From Paludibacteraceae bacterium (GTDB lineage Bacteria; Bacteroidota; Bacteroidia; Bacteroidales; Paludibacteraceae): a stretch of DNA of 64,000 bases. The stretch lies in the NCBI GenBank assembly GCA_017454915.1, contig JAFTCC010000018.1:1-64000 (forward strand). The letters run 5' to 3'. The translations under genes and the position numbers were made by a program. The notes under the pieces are model-generated. The model had not been told where the DNA came from, did not search any database, and saw only the letters and a program-made list of their open reading frames with translations. Positions 18,043 to 25,929 of the stretch are shown here, one piece after another; within the stretch, counting starts at the first letter, position 1, and every line of letters starts with the position of its first letter.

Positions 18043-18432
18043 TTGGATAGAGAATATACATACAAAATCCTGGAATGCGCCTATTCTGTATATAATGAGT
18101 TAGGGCCAGGCTTATTAGAAAGTATCTATGAAGAAGCTCTATGCAAAGAATTATTTGACAAAGGCTTTACAGTTAAAAGACAGCAAATTGTGCCTGTATA
18201 TTATAAAGGAAGCATTCTTCATACTAATCTCCGTTTGGATATTATTGTCGACGATAAAGTAATATTAGAACTAAAAAGTGTCAGTGAGTATAAAAAACTT
18301 TTTGAAAAACAATTGTTTACATATTTGCGATTGACACATTGTGAGCTTGGATACGTAATAAACTTCAATGTGGAGCGATTAAAAGATGGAATTCATGCTG
18401 TCAAAAATCAGTTAGAAACTTATATAGAATAA
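18043..18432 (+). CDS. GxxExxY family protein
   Basis: The family motif is in GPGLLESIYEEAL (G-LL-E-SI-Y). 129 residues if the TTG at 18043 (LDREYTYKILECAYSVYNELG) is the start; an in-frame TTG at 18010 would run into the left inverted repeat. The C-terminal part has RLDIIVDDKVILELKSV, which resembles the PD-(D/E)xK nuclease pattern, and INFNVERLKDGI, both typical of the family. The biological function is unknown; family members often occur as near-identical copies with flanking short repeats. The ORF is A+T-rich compared with its neighbours, suggesting recent acquisition. Confidence 0.82.
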   Translation: MDREYTYKILECAYSVYNELGPGLLESIYEEALCKELFDKGFTVKRQQIVPVYYKGSILHTNLRLDIIVDDKVILELKSVSEYKKLFEKQLFTYLRLTHCELGYVINFNVERLKDGIHAVKNQLETYIE

Positions 18433-18653
18433 GAATAAGTGTGAAATAATATATCTCCATTAACTCCCTAACTCCGTAGATTTATTTACATATTTGCGAT
18501 TGACACATTGTGAGCTTGGATACGTAATAAACTTCAATGTGGAGCGATTAAAAGATGGAATTCATGCTGTCAAAAATCCGTTAGAAACTTATATAGAATA
18601 AGAATAAGTGTGAAATAATATATCTCCATTAACTCCCTAACTCCGTAGATTTA
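18316..18653. repeat. 169-bp tandem duplication of the GxxExxY gene end
   Basis: 18316-18484 and 18485-18653 are direct copies with a single mismatch that I can see (CAGTTAG against CCGTTAG, in the K-N-Q codon stretch). Each copy has the last ~39 codons of the gene and the right inverted repeat. The junction shows TTTA/TTTA microhomology. Confidence 0.93.
18485..18601 (+). pseudogene. Duplicated 3' fragment of the GxxExxY gene
   Basis: It repeats the last ~38 codons of the GxxExxY gene (TYLRLTHCELGYVINFNVERLKDGIHAVKN ...) with no start codon or upstream part, and ends with the same TAA. Produced by the 169-bp tandem duplication. A missense change (Q to P) is the only difference seen. Confidence 0.8.
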
Positions 18654-18661
18654 ATAAGTCA

Positions 18662-19975
18662 ATGTCAAATATTGTAGCAATAGTAGGGCGGCCCAATGTG
18701 GGCAAATCGACCCTTTTTAATCGCCTGACAAAGAGCCGTCGGGCGATAGTAAGCGATACCGCCGGCACAACCCGCGACCGTCAGTATGGCAAGACAGAGT
18801 GGTGCGGTCGTGAGTTTTCCATCATAGACACCGGCGGTTGGGTAGTGAAGAGCGACGATGTGTTTGAGTCGGAAATAAAGCGTCAGGTTCAGCTTGCAAT
18901 AGATGAATGTGATGTCGTGCTGTTTGTGCTTGACGGTGAAAACGGACTGACGGACTATGACGAGGAAGTGGCCGGTATTTTGCGCCGGAGTCCCAAACCA
19001 GTCATAGTGGCAGTAAATAAGTGCGACACTTTTGACCAGCAATATGCGTTGGCAGAATTTTATAAACTCGGACTTGGTGACCCGTTTATACTCAGCGCTG
19101 TCAACGGCCTTGGTACCGGCGAACTGCTCGATGCGATTGTGGAAAAATTGCCTAACGAAACAGTCAATGACGTCGATGATGAACTGCCTAAATTCGCTAT
19201 TGTGGGCCGCCCAAATGCCGGCAAGTCGTCAATCCTCAATGCCTTCATCGGTGAGGAAAGGACAGTGGTGACGGATATTCCAGGCACAACGCGCGACAGC
19301 ATCTATACGCGCTACAACAAGTTCGGGCGCGATTTCTATCTCGTGGATACTGCCGGCATTCGCAAAAAAGCCAAAGTCAATGAAGACCTTGAGTATTACT
19401 CTGTCATACGAAGCATCCGCGCAATAGAAAACAGTGATGTGTGTGTGCTTATGGTGGATGCCACAAGAGGCATTGAGGCTCAAGACCTCAACATCTTCCA
19501 ACTTATACAGCGCAACAAAAAAGGACTGGTGGTGTGCGTTAACAAGTGGGATTTGGTGGAAAGTAAGTCAAATGCAGACATAAAAGCCTATGAGAACGCC
19601 ATCCGTGGACGCTTGGCACCATTTACAGATTTCCCCATTATCTTTGCTTCTGCACTCACAAAACAGCGCATTTTCAAAGTTATGGAAACGGCTATGCAGG
19701 TTTATGAAAACAAGCAGCGCAAAGTGCCTACTGCCCAGCTTAATGCTCAACTGCTGCCGCTGATAGAGGCATATCCACCACCTGCAAATAAGGGTAAGTA
19801 CATAAAAATCAAGTATTGCACGCAACTGCCAAACACTCAAATTCCTACATTTGTGTTCTTTGCCAACTTGCCGCAATACGTCAAAGAGCCATATAGGCGT
19901 TTTCTGGAGAATAAAATTCGCTCATGGTGGAACTTTAATGGCACTCCGATAAGCATTTTTATAAGGGAAAAATGA
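18662..19975 (+). CDS. der: Ribosome biogenesis GTPase Der (EngA)
   Basis: Essential GTPase for 50S subunit assembly. 437 residues with two tandem G domains and a KH-like C-terminal domain. First domain: P-loop GRPNVGKST near residue 8, [14 protein letters not shown] and NKCD. Second: GRPNAGKSS near residue 181, [19 protein letters not shown] and NKWD. C-terminus [23 protein letters not shown] is standard. The ATG is 8 bases past the duplicated end of the GxxExxY cassette, so its promoter is not evident there; read-through from cdsA or the cassette is possible. Confidence 0.97.
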   Translation: MSNIVAIVGRPNVGKSTLFNRLTKSRRAIVSDTAGTTRDRQYGKTEWCGREFSIIDTGGWVVKSDDVFESEIKRQVQLAIDECDVVLFVLDGENGLTDYDEEVAGILRRSPKPVIVAVNKCDTFDQQYALAEFYKLGLGDPFILSAVNGLGTGELLDAIVEKLPNETVNDVDDELPKFAIVGRPNAGKSSILNAFIGEERTVVTDIPGTTRDSIYTRYNKFGRDFYLVDTAGIRKKAKVNEDLEYYSVIRSIRAIENSDVCVLMVDATRGIEAQDLNIFQLIQRNKKGLVVCVNKWDLVESKSNADIKAYENAIRGRLAPFTDFPIIFASALTKQRIFKVMETAMQVYENKQRKVPTAQLNAQLLPLIEAYPPPANKGKYIKIKYCTQLPNTQIPTFVFFANLPQYVKEPYRRFLENKIRSWWNFNGTPISIFIREK

Positions 19976-20799
19976 TGAGATGTAGACATTTTATGTCGGC
20001 TTTGCTGCTTGTTTGCCTTGCTTTGTTTTCTGTGTCTTGTGTACCGTCGAGTGCACAAGGAACGGGCACAGACGAGCGGCAAGGTTATCAATATGGCTTG
20101 CCACTACGCACAACAGCGTCAAACGATGAATTACTTATTGAGCACACAGGGTATGTTGTCGCATTTGACACCAGGCATAATATCGCCAACTATGTGGCAT
20201 GGACTCTCACTGCTGACCGCCTTGCGCCAGTCGTGTCGCGCAAAGGGACGCGCTTTGAGCAAGATCCCCAACTGCCCACCGCCACAGCAGCTGCTTATTA
20301 CGACTACAAAGATTCGGGCTACGATCGTGGGCATTTGTGCCCCGCTGCCGACAACACATGGCGTCTGCAGGCCATGACAGATTGCTTCTATATGAGCAAC
20401 ATCTGTCCGCAGATTCATGCGCTCAATGATGGCGTGTGGAACGACCTTGAAATGGCATGCCGCAGATGGGCGCAGCTGGGCGATACGCTGCACATAGTGG
20501 CAGGGCCATTGTTCAACGATGTAAACAAGGCGCGCAAAATAGGGCAGAGCCACCGAGTGCCTGTGCCCGACAGATTTTACAAAGTTGTTTTGAGGTGTAA
20601 CGGCTCAAAGCGTATGGCGCTGGCATTTGTCTTTACTAATGACAACAAGAATGTGCGCGTGCAAAATGGTATCGTAAGTGTTAATAGTGTGGCAACGCTG
20701 ACAGGGCTTACGTTCTTCCCTGACTACACCGCTGCAGACCGCAAGGCCTTGTTCAGCAGCACGTCAACTGACGGCTGGAAGTTCTACTGGCCGAAGTAA
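19972..20799 (+). CDS. Secreted lipoprotein DNA/RNA non-specific endonuclease
   Basis: 275 residues. A signal peptide with a lipobox-like end (LFSVSC) suggests a lipoprotein. The NUC1/His-Me nuclease motif [14 protein letters not shown] (catalytic His in DRGH) is near residue 105, followed by the metal-binding Asn in MSNICPQ. The gene overlaps der by four bases (start ATGATG at 19972; the second ATG at 19975 is equally possible). Likely degrades extracellular nucleic acids. It is the last gene before a convergent border with prfC. Confidence 0.88.
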   Translation: MMRCRHFMSALLLVCLALFSVSCVPSSAQGTGTDERQGYQYGLPLRTTASNDELLIEHTGYVVAFDTRHNIANYVAWTLTADRLAPVVSRKGTRFEQDPQLPTATAAAYYDYKDSGYDRGHLCPAADNTWRLQAMTDCFYMSNICPQIHALNDGVWNDLEMACRRWAQLGDTLHIVAGPLFNDVNKARKIGQSHRVPVPDRFYKVVLRCNGSKRMALAFVFTNDNKNVRVQNGIVSVNSVATLTGLTFFPDYTAADRKALFSSTSTDGWKFYWPK

Positions 20800-20800
20800 A

Positions 20801-20881
20801 GTAGGGTAAATAGGGCTAGTAAGACTAGCCAGACTAGCCAGACTAGTAAAACTAGTAAAACTAGTAAACATAGCCAGCCTA
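20801..20881. repeat. 9-bp tandem repeat array between convergent genes
   Basis: Nine units in 9-base steps from 20801: GTAGGGTAA, ATAGGGCTA, GTAAGACTA, GCCAGACTA twice, GTAAAACTA twice, GTAAACATA, GCCAGCCTA. The core CTAG is its own complement. AGGGTAAA at 20803 and TTTACCCT at 20891 form an 8-base inverted pair around it. It fills almost the whole gap between the nuclease gene and prfC and could act as a poor terminator. Confidence 0.85.
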
Positions 20882-20897
20882 ACGTGAGTCTTTACCC

Positions 20898-22475
20898 TTA
20901 GAACTCCGAGGTGAAGTGGAAGCGAATGTGTTCAAAGTCTTGCTGTGCCATTTGCAGCATATAATTTGACTCGGCGAGGAACACATCGCGGCCTTCTTTG
21001 TCGAAAGCCATGTACTGTGCTTTGCGTTTCTTGAAGTTGTCGAGTTGCTGCTCGTCGTCGCTCTCTATCCAGCAGGCTTTATAGAGGTGTATGTTTTCCC
21101 ATCGGCATAGGGCTTGGTATTCGTGTTCCAAACGATATTGTATGACTTCAAACTGAAGTTGTCCCACAGTTCCAATTATTTTCCGTCCGTTGGCTTGGTT
21201 GACGAACAGCTGTGCCACTCCTTCGTCCATCAGCTGGCGAATGCCCTTGTCAAGCTGCTTCTGCTTCATGGGGTCAGCGTTTTCTATGTATTTGAACATT
21301 TCCGGTGAAAAGCTGGGCAAGCCCTTGAAGTGAAGCATCTCGCCTGCCGTCAGTGTGTCGCCGATTTTGAAGTTGCCGGTGTCAGGCAGTCCGACTATGT
21401 CTCCGGCGTATGCTTCGTCAACGGTTTCCTTTTTTTGCGCCATGAATGCCGTTGGTGCGCTGAAACGCATCATTTTGTCTTGCCCCACATGCTTGTAATA
21501 GACGTTGCGCTCAAATTTACCGGAGCATATTTTCACAAAGGCTATGCAACTGCGGTGATTAGGGTCCATGTTGGCGTGTATCTTGAACACAAATCCCGTG
21601 AAGTTTTCTTCCAGAGGGTTGACGGTGCGTTCTACAGCTTCGATAGGCTGGGGGTATGGGGCGATTTCGACGAAACAGTCAAGAAGTTCCCGCACGCCAA
21701 AAGTGTTAAGCGCCGAGCCGAAGAACACAGGGGCTAATTCTCCGCTTAAATATCGCTTCACATCAAATTCGGGGTACACGCCTTCGATGATTTCGAGGTC
21801 TTCGCGCAACTTGGCAGTGTCGCGTTCGCCGATGTGATTAATGAGTTCATCGCTGTTGACATCTACCTGAAAGGATTCGGTAACGACTTGTTTGTTAGGC
21901 GTGTACAGGTCAAGCGTATTGCGGTAGATATTGTACACGCCTTTGAATGTCTGCCCCATGCTTATTGGCCATGACAGCGGGCGCACTTTGATGCCGAGTT
22001 CAGCTTCCACCTCGTCCATTATATCGAACGGGTCGCGTCCTTCGCGGTCCATTTTGTTGACGAAAACTATCACCGGCGTGTTGCGCATTCGGCACACCTG
22101 CATTAGCTTGCGTGTCTGCGTCTCAACGCCCTTGGCAGCGTCAATAACGATGATGACAGAATCTACGGCTGTAAGTGTGCGGAAGGTGTCTTCAGCGAAG
22201 TCTTGGTGGCCCGGGGTGTCAAGGATGTTGATTTTGTAGCCGCGGTATTCAAATCCCATAACAGATGTGGCGACAGAAATTCCGCGCTGCTTCTCTATCT
22301 CCATCCAGTCTGACGTGGCTGTCTTGCGTATCTTATTGGATTTTACGGCTCCAGCCACGTGTATTGCTCCGCCGTAGAGTAGCAGTTTTTCCGTCAGCGT
22401 TGTTTTGCCGGCATCAGGGTGTGAGATGATGGCAAAAGTGCGTCGGCGTTGTATTTCATCTGTTAGTTGGGACAT
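20898..22475 (-). CDS. prfC: Peptide chain release factor 3
   Basis: GTPase that removes RF1/RF2 from the ribosome after termination. 525 residues, the usual length. G domain with G1 [16 protein letters not shown] near residue 16, G2 [11 protein letters not shown]3 [17 protein letters not shown]4 [11 protein letters not shown]; then domain 2 and a C-terminal domain ending in the RF3-specific [23 protein letters not shown]. It is the last gene of a minus-strand run beginning at pssA. RF3 is absent from many bacteria, so its presence is informative. Confidence 0.97.
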   Translation of the reverse strand: MSQLTDEIQRRRTFAIISHPDAGKTTLTEKLLLYGGAIHVAGAVKSNKIRKTATSDWMEIEKQRGISVATSVMGFEYRGYKINILDTPGHQDFAEDTFRTLTAVDSVIIVIDAAKGVETQTRKLMQVCRMRNTPVIVFVNKMDREGRDPFDIMDEVEAELGIKVRPLSWPISMGQTFKGVYNIYRNTLDLYTPNKQVVTESFQVDVNSDELINHIGERDTAKLREDLEIIEGVYPEFDVKRYLSGELAPVFFGSALNTFGVRELLDCFVEIAPYPQPIEAVERTVNPLEENFTGFVFKIHANMDPNHRSCIAFVKICSGKFERNVYYKHVGQDKMMRFSAPTAFMAQKKETVDEAYAGDIVGLPDTGNFKIGDTLTAGEMLHFKGLPSFSPEMFKYIENADPMKQKQLDKGIRQLMDEGVAQLFVNQANGRKIIGTVGQLQFEVIQYRLEHEYQALCRWENIHLYKACWIESDDEQQLDNFKKRKAQYMAFDKEGRDVFLAESNYMLQMAQQDFEHIRFHFTSEF

Positions 22476-22508
22476 GAATGTATTGTTCTATTTGTTTTTA
22501 CTGATTAT

Positions 22509-23444
22509 TTATTCTTCTAATTTCACATTATCCACACACAGGGTATTTCCTATGTGTCCGATGAAAGCCGGCTGGCATCCTGAACTGATGAATACCACGA
22601 GGTGGGTCGGTGTTTCGTCGGCATCAGCCCAACCTTCTTCAATCACCTGCGTCATTTTTCCTTTTGAGTTGCGCATATTGAACGGAAACCCCAGTTTCTC
22701 ATAAGGGCGGAAGTCAGTCAGGCTGGTTATATCGCCATATCGTATTGGCAGGCGGAAATTATTGTGCCATTCTGTTTCGGTTTTTGTGAACCTCCACCTT
22801 GCTGTCCCCACTCGCAGCGCATGTATATTCCCATTTTTGTCTTCCCAGCGTTTTTGCAGATACACGAACACTTCTGGCATGTCGTGCCCTGGCACTGTTT
22901 TGTGTTTAATGCCCAAAGCCTTGGTCATGGTCTGTTCGTCCGACACATTGACTTTGTAGTCGAATATCAATGCTTTCGGGCGTTTGGTGTATGGGATGCC
23001 CATATCCATGTTTTTGTATGGGTCGCTGGTCGATTTTATGGGCTCGTACAATTTTCCAAGGAATATGCTGCCAGCCACAACAACCTCAATATCGACAAAT
23101 CCAAAAGCCCTCACTGTTTCAAGTTTGACATCCATGCGGGCGCACGTTCCGTTGCCGCGTTTTTCGGGCACAACAGAATTGCTGCCTTTGTCAATGCCTG
23201 CAGGGCTGGCATAGGCGTTCGATGTCGCCCATGGTGTTCCCTTGGGTATCCACGGCGTGTTGCCGTCAATGGTGTCAGTTGGACCGATAGCGTATAGCGT
23301 ACGAAGTTGTCCGCCAAGCAGACGGGACTCTTGTATGTGGCGAACTATCCAATTCTCAAAATGTCCGTATTTTATTGGCACTATCTTTTGTGCCTGTAGT
23401 GAATAAATAATAATAGAAAATACGATTAAAACTTTTAGTCTCAT
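22509..23444 (-). CDS. Secreted PCMD-like (putative carbohydrate metabolism domain) protein
   Basis: 311 residues from the ATG at 23444 with a signal peptide (LKVLIVFSIIIYSLQAQ). The open frame extends 54 codons further but lies in the end of pssA. FENWIVRHIQESRLLGG, AGSIFLGKLYEPI, GIPYTKRPKALIFDYKVNVS and the C-terminal SSGCQPAFIGHIGNTLCVDNVKL fit the PCMD domain of Bacteroidota secreted proteins, which carries a carbohydrate-module-like fold. It starts 11 bases after the pssA stop and ends 33 before prfC, so it is probably co-transcribed. Ligand unknown; the family call is tentative. Confidence 0.6.
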   Translation of the reverse strand: MRLKVLIVFSIIIYSLQAQKIVPIKYGHFENWIVRHIQESRLLGGQLRTLYAIGPTDTIDGNTPWIPKGTPWATSNAYASPAGIDKGSNSVVPEKRGNGTCARMDVKLETVRAFGFVDIEVVVAGSIFLGKLYEPIKSTSDPYKNMDMGIPYTKRPKALIFDYKVNVSDEQTMTKALGIKHKTVPGHDMPEVFVYLQKRWEDKNGNIHALRVGTARWRFTKTETEWHNNFRLPIRYGDITSLTDFRPYEKLGFPFNMRNSKGKMTQVIEEGWADADETPTHLVVFISSGCQPAFIGHIGNTLCVDNVKLEE

Positions 23445-23455
23445 CTGCTTGTTTC

Positions 23456-24208
23456 TTACTTTTTGTGTCTTTGTTCCACGATTTGATAAATGGCGTTCCA
23501 TACGAGATACCACACTATCACCCAAGCCCAAGCATCGGCTTGCAGCACTGCCGCAAGAAGCACAATGCCTGCAAGGAATATGTAGCGGTGCCAGTTGTTT
23601 GCCCACTTAGCATCGTGGAACTTGAGCGAGAACATTGGTACTTCGCTCACTAATAGCCAGCATGTTAGCGGCACGGCGGCTAACAGGATGAAGATATAGG
23701 GGCTTTGGAGTAGATGTGTATTATATGTTGCTATCATGCCTCCCCATAGCAGGGCATTGGCAGGCGTGGGAAGTCCGAGAAATTCAGAGGTCTGGCGCTC
23801 ATCAAGATTGAATTTGGCGAGCCTCAACGCCGAGAAGGCGGGGATGAGGAAAGCGGCGGCAAGCAAAATCATAGGTGTAAGAACAAGACCATCATAGAAG
23901 TCGTCGCAGCCATCTCCATATTCGTGGAATGCAAAGATACCGTCCATCAGTGTCAACCTGACCAGCATCATGGCTGGCAGCACGCCGAACGACACGACGT
24001 CGGCGAGCGAGTCTAACTCTTTGCCTATAGGACTGCTTACGTTAAGCAAGCGGGCTGTGAAACCGTCGAAAAAGTCAAACACGCAGGCGGCTATCATCAG
24101 CGTAAAGCCGGCAAAAAGATCACCATTAAACAGAACTAATGTGATTCCAATGCATCCGCAAATCAGGTTGCAGCACGTGATGGCATTGGGGATATGTTTT
24201 TTTATCAT
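23456..24208 (-). CDS. pssA: CDP-diacylglycerol-serine O-phosphatidyltransferase
   Basis: Makes phosphatidylserine from CDP-diacylglycerol and serine, the step to phosphatidylethanolamine. 250 residues with multiple membrane helices. The CDP-alcohol phosphotransferase signature DFFDGFTARLLNVSSPIGKELDSLAD (DG-AR-G-D-D) is near residue 46. The length (250) and the insertion VLTPMILLAAAFLIPAFSALRLAKFN are usual for Gram-negative PssA. It heads an operon-like run pssA - PCMD-like - prfC. cdsA, its substrate supplier, lies in the same window. Confidence 0.95.
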   Translation of the reverse strand: MIKKHIPNAITCCNLICGCIGITLVLFNGDLFAGFTLMIAACVFDFFDGFTARLLNVSSPIGKELDSLADVVSFGVLPAMMLVRLTLMDGIFAFHEYGDGCDDFYDGLVLTPMILLAAAFLIPAFSALRLAKFNLDERQTSEFLGLPTPANALLWGGMIATYNTHLLQSPYIFILLAAVPLTCWLLVSEVPMFSLKFHDAKWANNWHRYIFLAGIVLLAAVLQADAWAWVIVWYLVWNAIYQIVEQRHKK

Positions 24209-24220
24209 TTAGAAGAGGTT

Positions 24221-24252
24221 GAGAAGTTTAGAATTTGAGAAGTTTAGAATTT
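24221..24252. repeat. Two exact 16-bp tandem copies upstream of pssA
   Basis: GAGAAGTTTAGAATTT occurs at 24221-24236 and 24237-24252, with a fainter partial unit to the left. It lies between the pssA ATG (24208) and its likely -7 box (24311-24318), so in the transcribed leader. Confidence 0.85.
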
Positions 24253-24310
24253 GAGACATGACTGTATTCTCTTTGCTGTGGACACACCGAGGCATGACCG
24301 TTCAAGTTTG

Positions 24311-24318
24311 CAAAGTTA
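24311..24318 (-). promoter_or_regulatory. Probable -7 box for the pssA operon
   Basis: CAAAGTTA on the plus strand is TAACTTTG on the minus strand. No good -33 box was seen. It implies a leader of about 95 bases containing the 16-bp repeat. Confidence 0.5.
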
Positions 24319-24329
24319 GTGATTTTTTT

Positions 24330-25757
24330 TCACACGGCATTGGGGTTGGGTAGCTCGATTTTCTCACCTTTGCTTGGTATCACGATATTTTTGAAGCCGG
24401 CGTCCTCAAGGTGTTGTTTATATTCTAATTGCGCATTTTCTTCTCCGTGTACTATAATTACTTGTGCCACTCTGTCAGGGTCTTGGTTTTCACGGATGTA
24501 GTCAATCATTTCCTTGTAGTCGCCATGCCCCGAAAATCCTTCTATTTTCTTTATTTGTGCGCGCACTGGATGTACGATGCCGAAGATGGATATTTCTTTT
24601 AGCCCTGGCTCCTGAATTCTTGCGCCCAGTGAACTTGGTGTGCAATAGCCGACAATCAGAATTGTGGTAGAAGGGTCTTCGATGTGGTTAGCCACGTGGT
24701 GTTTTACTCGTCCAGCCTCAAGCATGCCAGAGGCAGAAATGATGATGGCAGGCTCATGCGAATTGTTGAGGCGTTTGCTCTCGCTGGCACGGCTGACGTA
24801 GTGCAACGTGTTGAACCCGAATGGGTCGGGGTCGGTGTGCATCAGTTCACGAACGTTCTCGTTCATGTCGTCGGTGTATAGGCGGAAAACCTCTGTGGCG
24901 TTGACAGACAGCGGGCTGTCAACATAAATGGGTATTTTGGGCAGCCGCCCCTCGTTATATAAGCTGTTGAGCACATATACGATTTCTTGTGTGCGGCCAA
25001 TGCTGAACGAGGGTATGATAAGTTTTCCCTTACGGCGTATGCAGGTGTCAGTTACAATCTCCAACAGCTCTTCTTCTGCCGATTTTTGCTCGGGGTGCAG
25101 GCGGTTACCGTAGGTCGATTCGCAGATGAGGTAGTCGGTTTGCAGGAAAGGTTGTGGAGGACATAGGATGTGATTGTTCGGCCTGCCTATGTCGCCAGTA
25201 TATGTGATACGCGTTTTGTGCCCGTTTTCTTTGATGTCAAGGCATACTATCGCGCCGCCAAGCATGTGCCCTGAATTGAAAAACTTCACACTTATGTTGT
25301 TGTCAATGTAGAAGCGCCGGTCATAAGCCACAGAAATGAACAGGCTCAAACACTTCTGCGCATGCTCTGCTGTGTAGATGGGTGATGTCATCGGGTATTG
25401 GTGATGACGTTCCTGTTTTTTGTTGAAGTATTTAGCATCAAGTTCTTGAATATGAGCGGAATCGAGTAGCATTAGCGCACACAGGTCGCGTGTGGCGGGA
25501 GTGCAGATGACTGAACCTCGGAAACCTTTCTTGTAGAGATAAGGGATAAGGCCGGAGTGGTCGATGTGGGCATGTGAGAGAATCACATGGTCTATTTCAC
25601 GGGCATTGAAGCCCAGATTGCGGTTCATAGCATCCGTTTCAAGCCCTTTGCCTTGAAACATACCGCAATCTAATAATATCTTTTTACCTGATTTTGTGGT
25701 GATTAAGTGCTTGCTGCCGGTTACTTCTTTGGCAGCGCCAAAAAATTGTATGTCCAT
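24330..25757 (-). CDS. MBL-fold beta-CASP ribonuclease family protein
   Basis: 475 residues. N-terminal metallo-beta-lactamase motifs: SHAHIDHSG near residue 61 (HxHxDH), GHMLGGA (His), TGDIGR (Asp). Beta-CASP motifs follow: the RNA-cleaving type SASGMLEAG, GYCTPSSLGARI, EGFSGHGD and VIIVHGEENAQLEYKQHL. This matches the CPSF-73/YsH1-like RNA nucleases common in bacteria, so RNA cleavage is likely but the substrate is unknown. It has its own promoter (25788-25819) upstream; downstream it faces pssA from the same strand with a 121-base gap. Confidence 0.92.
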   Translation of the reverse strand: MDIQFFGAAKEVTGSKHLITTKSGKKILLDCGMFQGKGLETDAMNRNLGFNAREIDHVILSHAHIDHSGLIPYLYKKGFRGSVICTPATRDLCALMLLDSAHIQELDAKYFNKKQERHHQYPMTSPIYTAEHAQKCLSLFISVAYDRRFYIDNNISVKFFNSGHMLGGAIVCLDIKENGHKTRITYTGDIGRPNNHILCPPQPFLQTDYLICESTYGNRLHPEQKSAEEELLEIVTDTCIRRKGKLIIPSFSIGRTQEIVYVLNSLYNEGRLPKIPIYVDSPLSVNATEVFRLYTDDMNENVRELMHTDPDPFGFNTLHYVSRASESKRLNNSHEPAIIISASGMLEAGRVKHHVANHIEDPSTTILIVGYCTPSSLGARIQEPGLKEISIFGIVHPVRAQIKKIEGFSGHGDYKEMIDYIRENQDPDRVAQVIIVHGEENAQLEYKQHLEDAGFKNIVIPSKGEKIELPNPNAV

Positions 25758-25787
25758 GGTATAGCAGGATTTATTGTTTATTAACTA

Positions 25788-25819
25788 CAAATATACTTAT
25801 TTCATTTGACATAAGCAAA
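25788..25819 (-). promoter_or_regulatory. Promoter for the beta-CASP nuclease
   Basis: On the minus strand TTTG (25819-25816), 20 bases, TATATTTG (25795-25788). The ATG at 25757 lies about 30 bases downstream. Confidence 0.7.
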
Positions 25820-25929
25820 TTATTGGTTCTTCATCCTGCATGTATTACCGTGAACACTTACGGCTTTTTGGTTTGAGCCTGCAGACATTTTCAGCACCTA
25901 TTTTATATTAGCGTGTTGCGCTGACGTTA

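Larger units (their letters stand above)
18001..18653. mobile_element. GxxExxY cassette bounded by imperfect inverted repeats
   Basis: CTACGGAGTTTGGGGAGTT at 18001-18019 on the left and AACTCCCTAACTCCGTAG at 18462-18479, repeated at 18631-18648, on the right are inverted repeats with ten identical outer bases. They enclose one gene that is visibly more A+T-rich than cdsA and der. No transposase is encoded, so it may be a passively mobilised or MITE-like module. The original element is probably 18001-18484; the next 169 bases are a duplicate. Confidence 0.55.
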
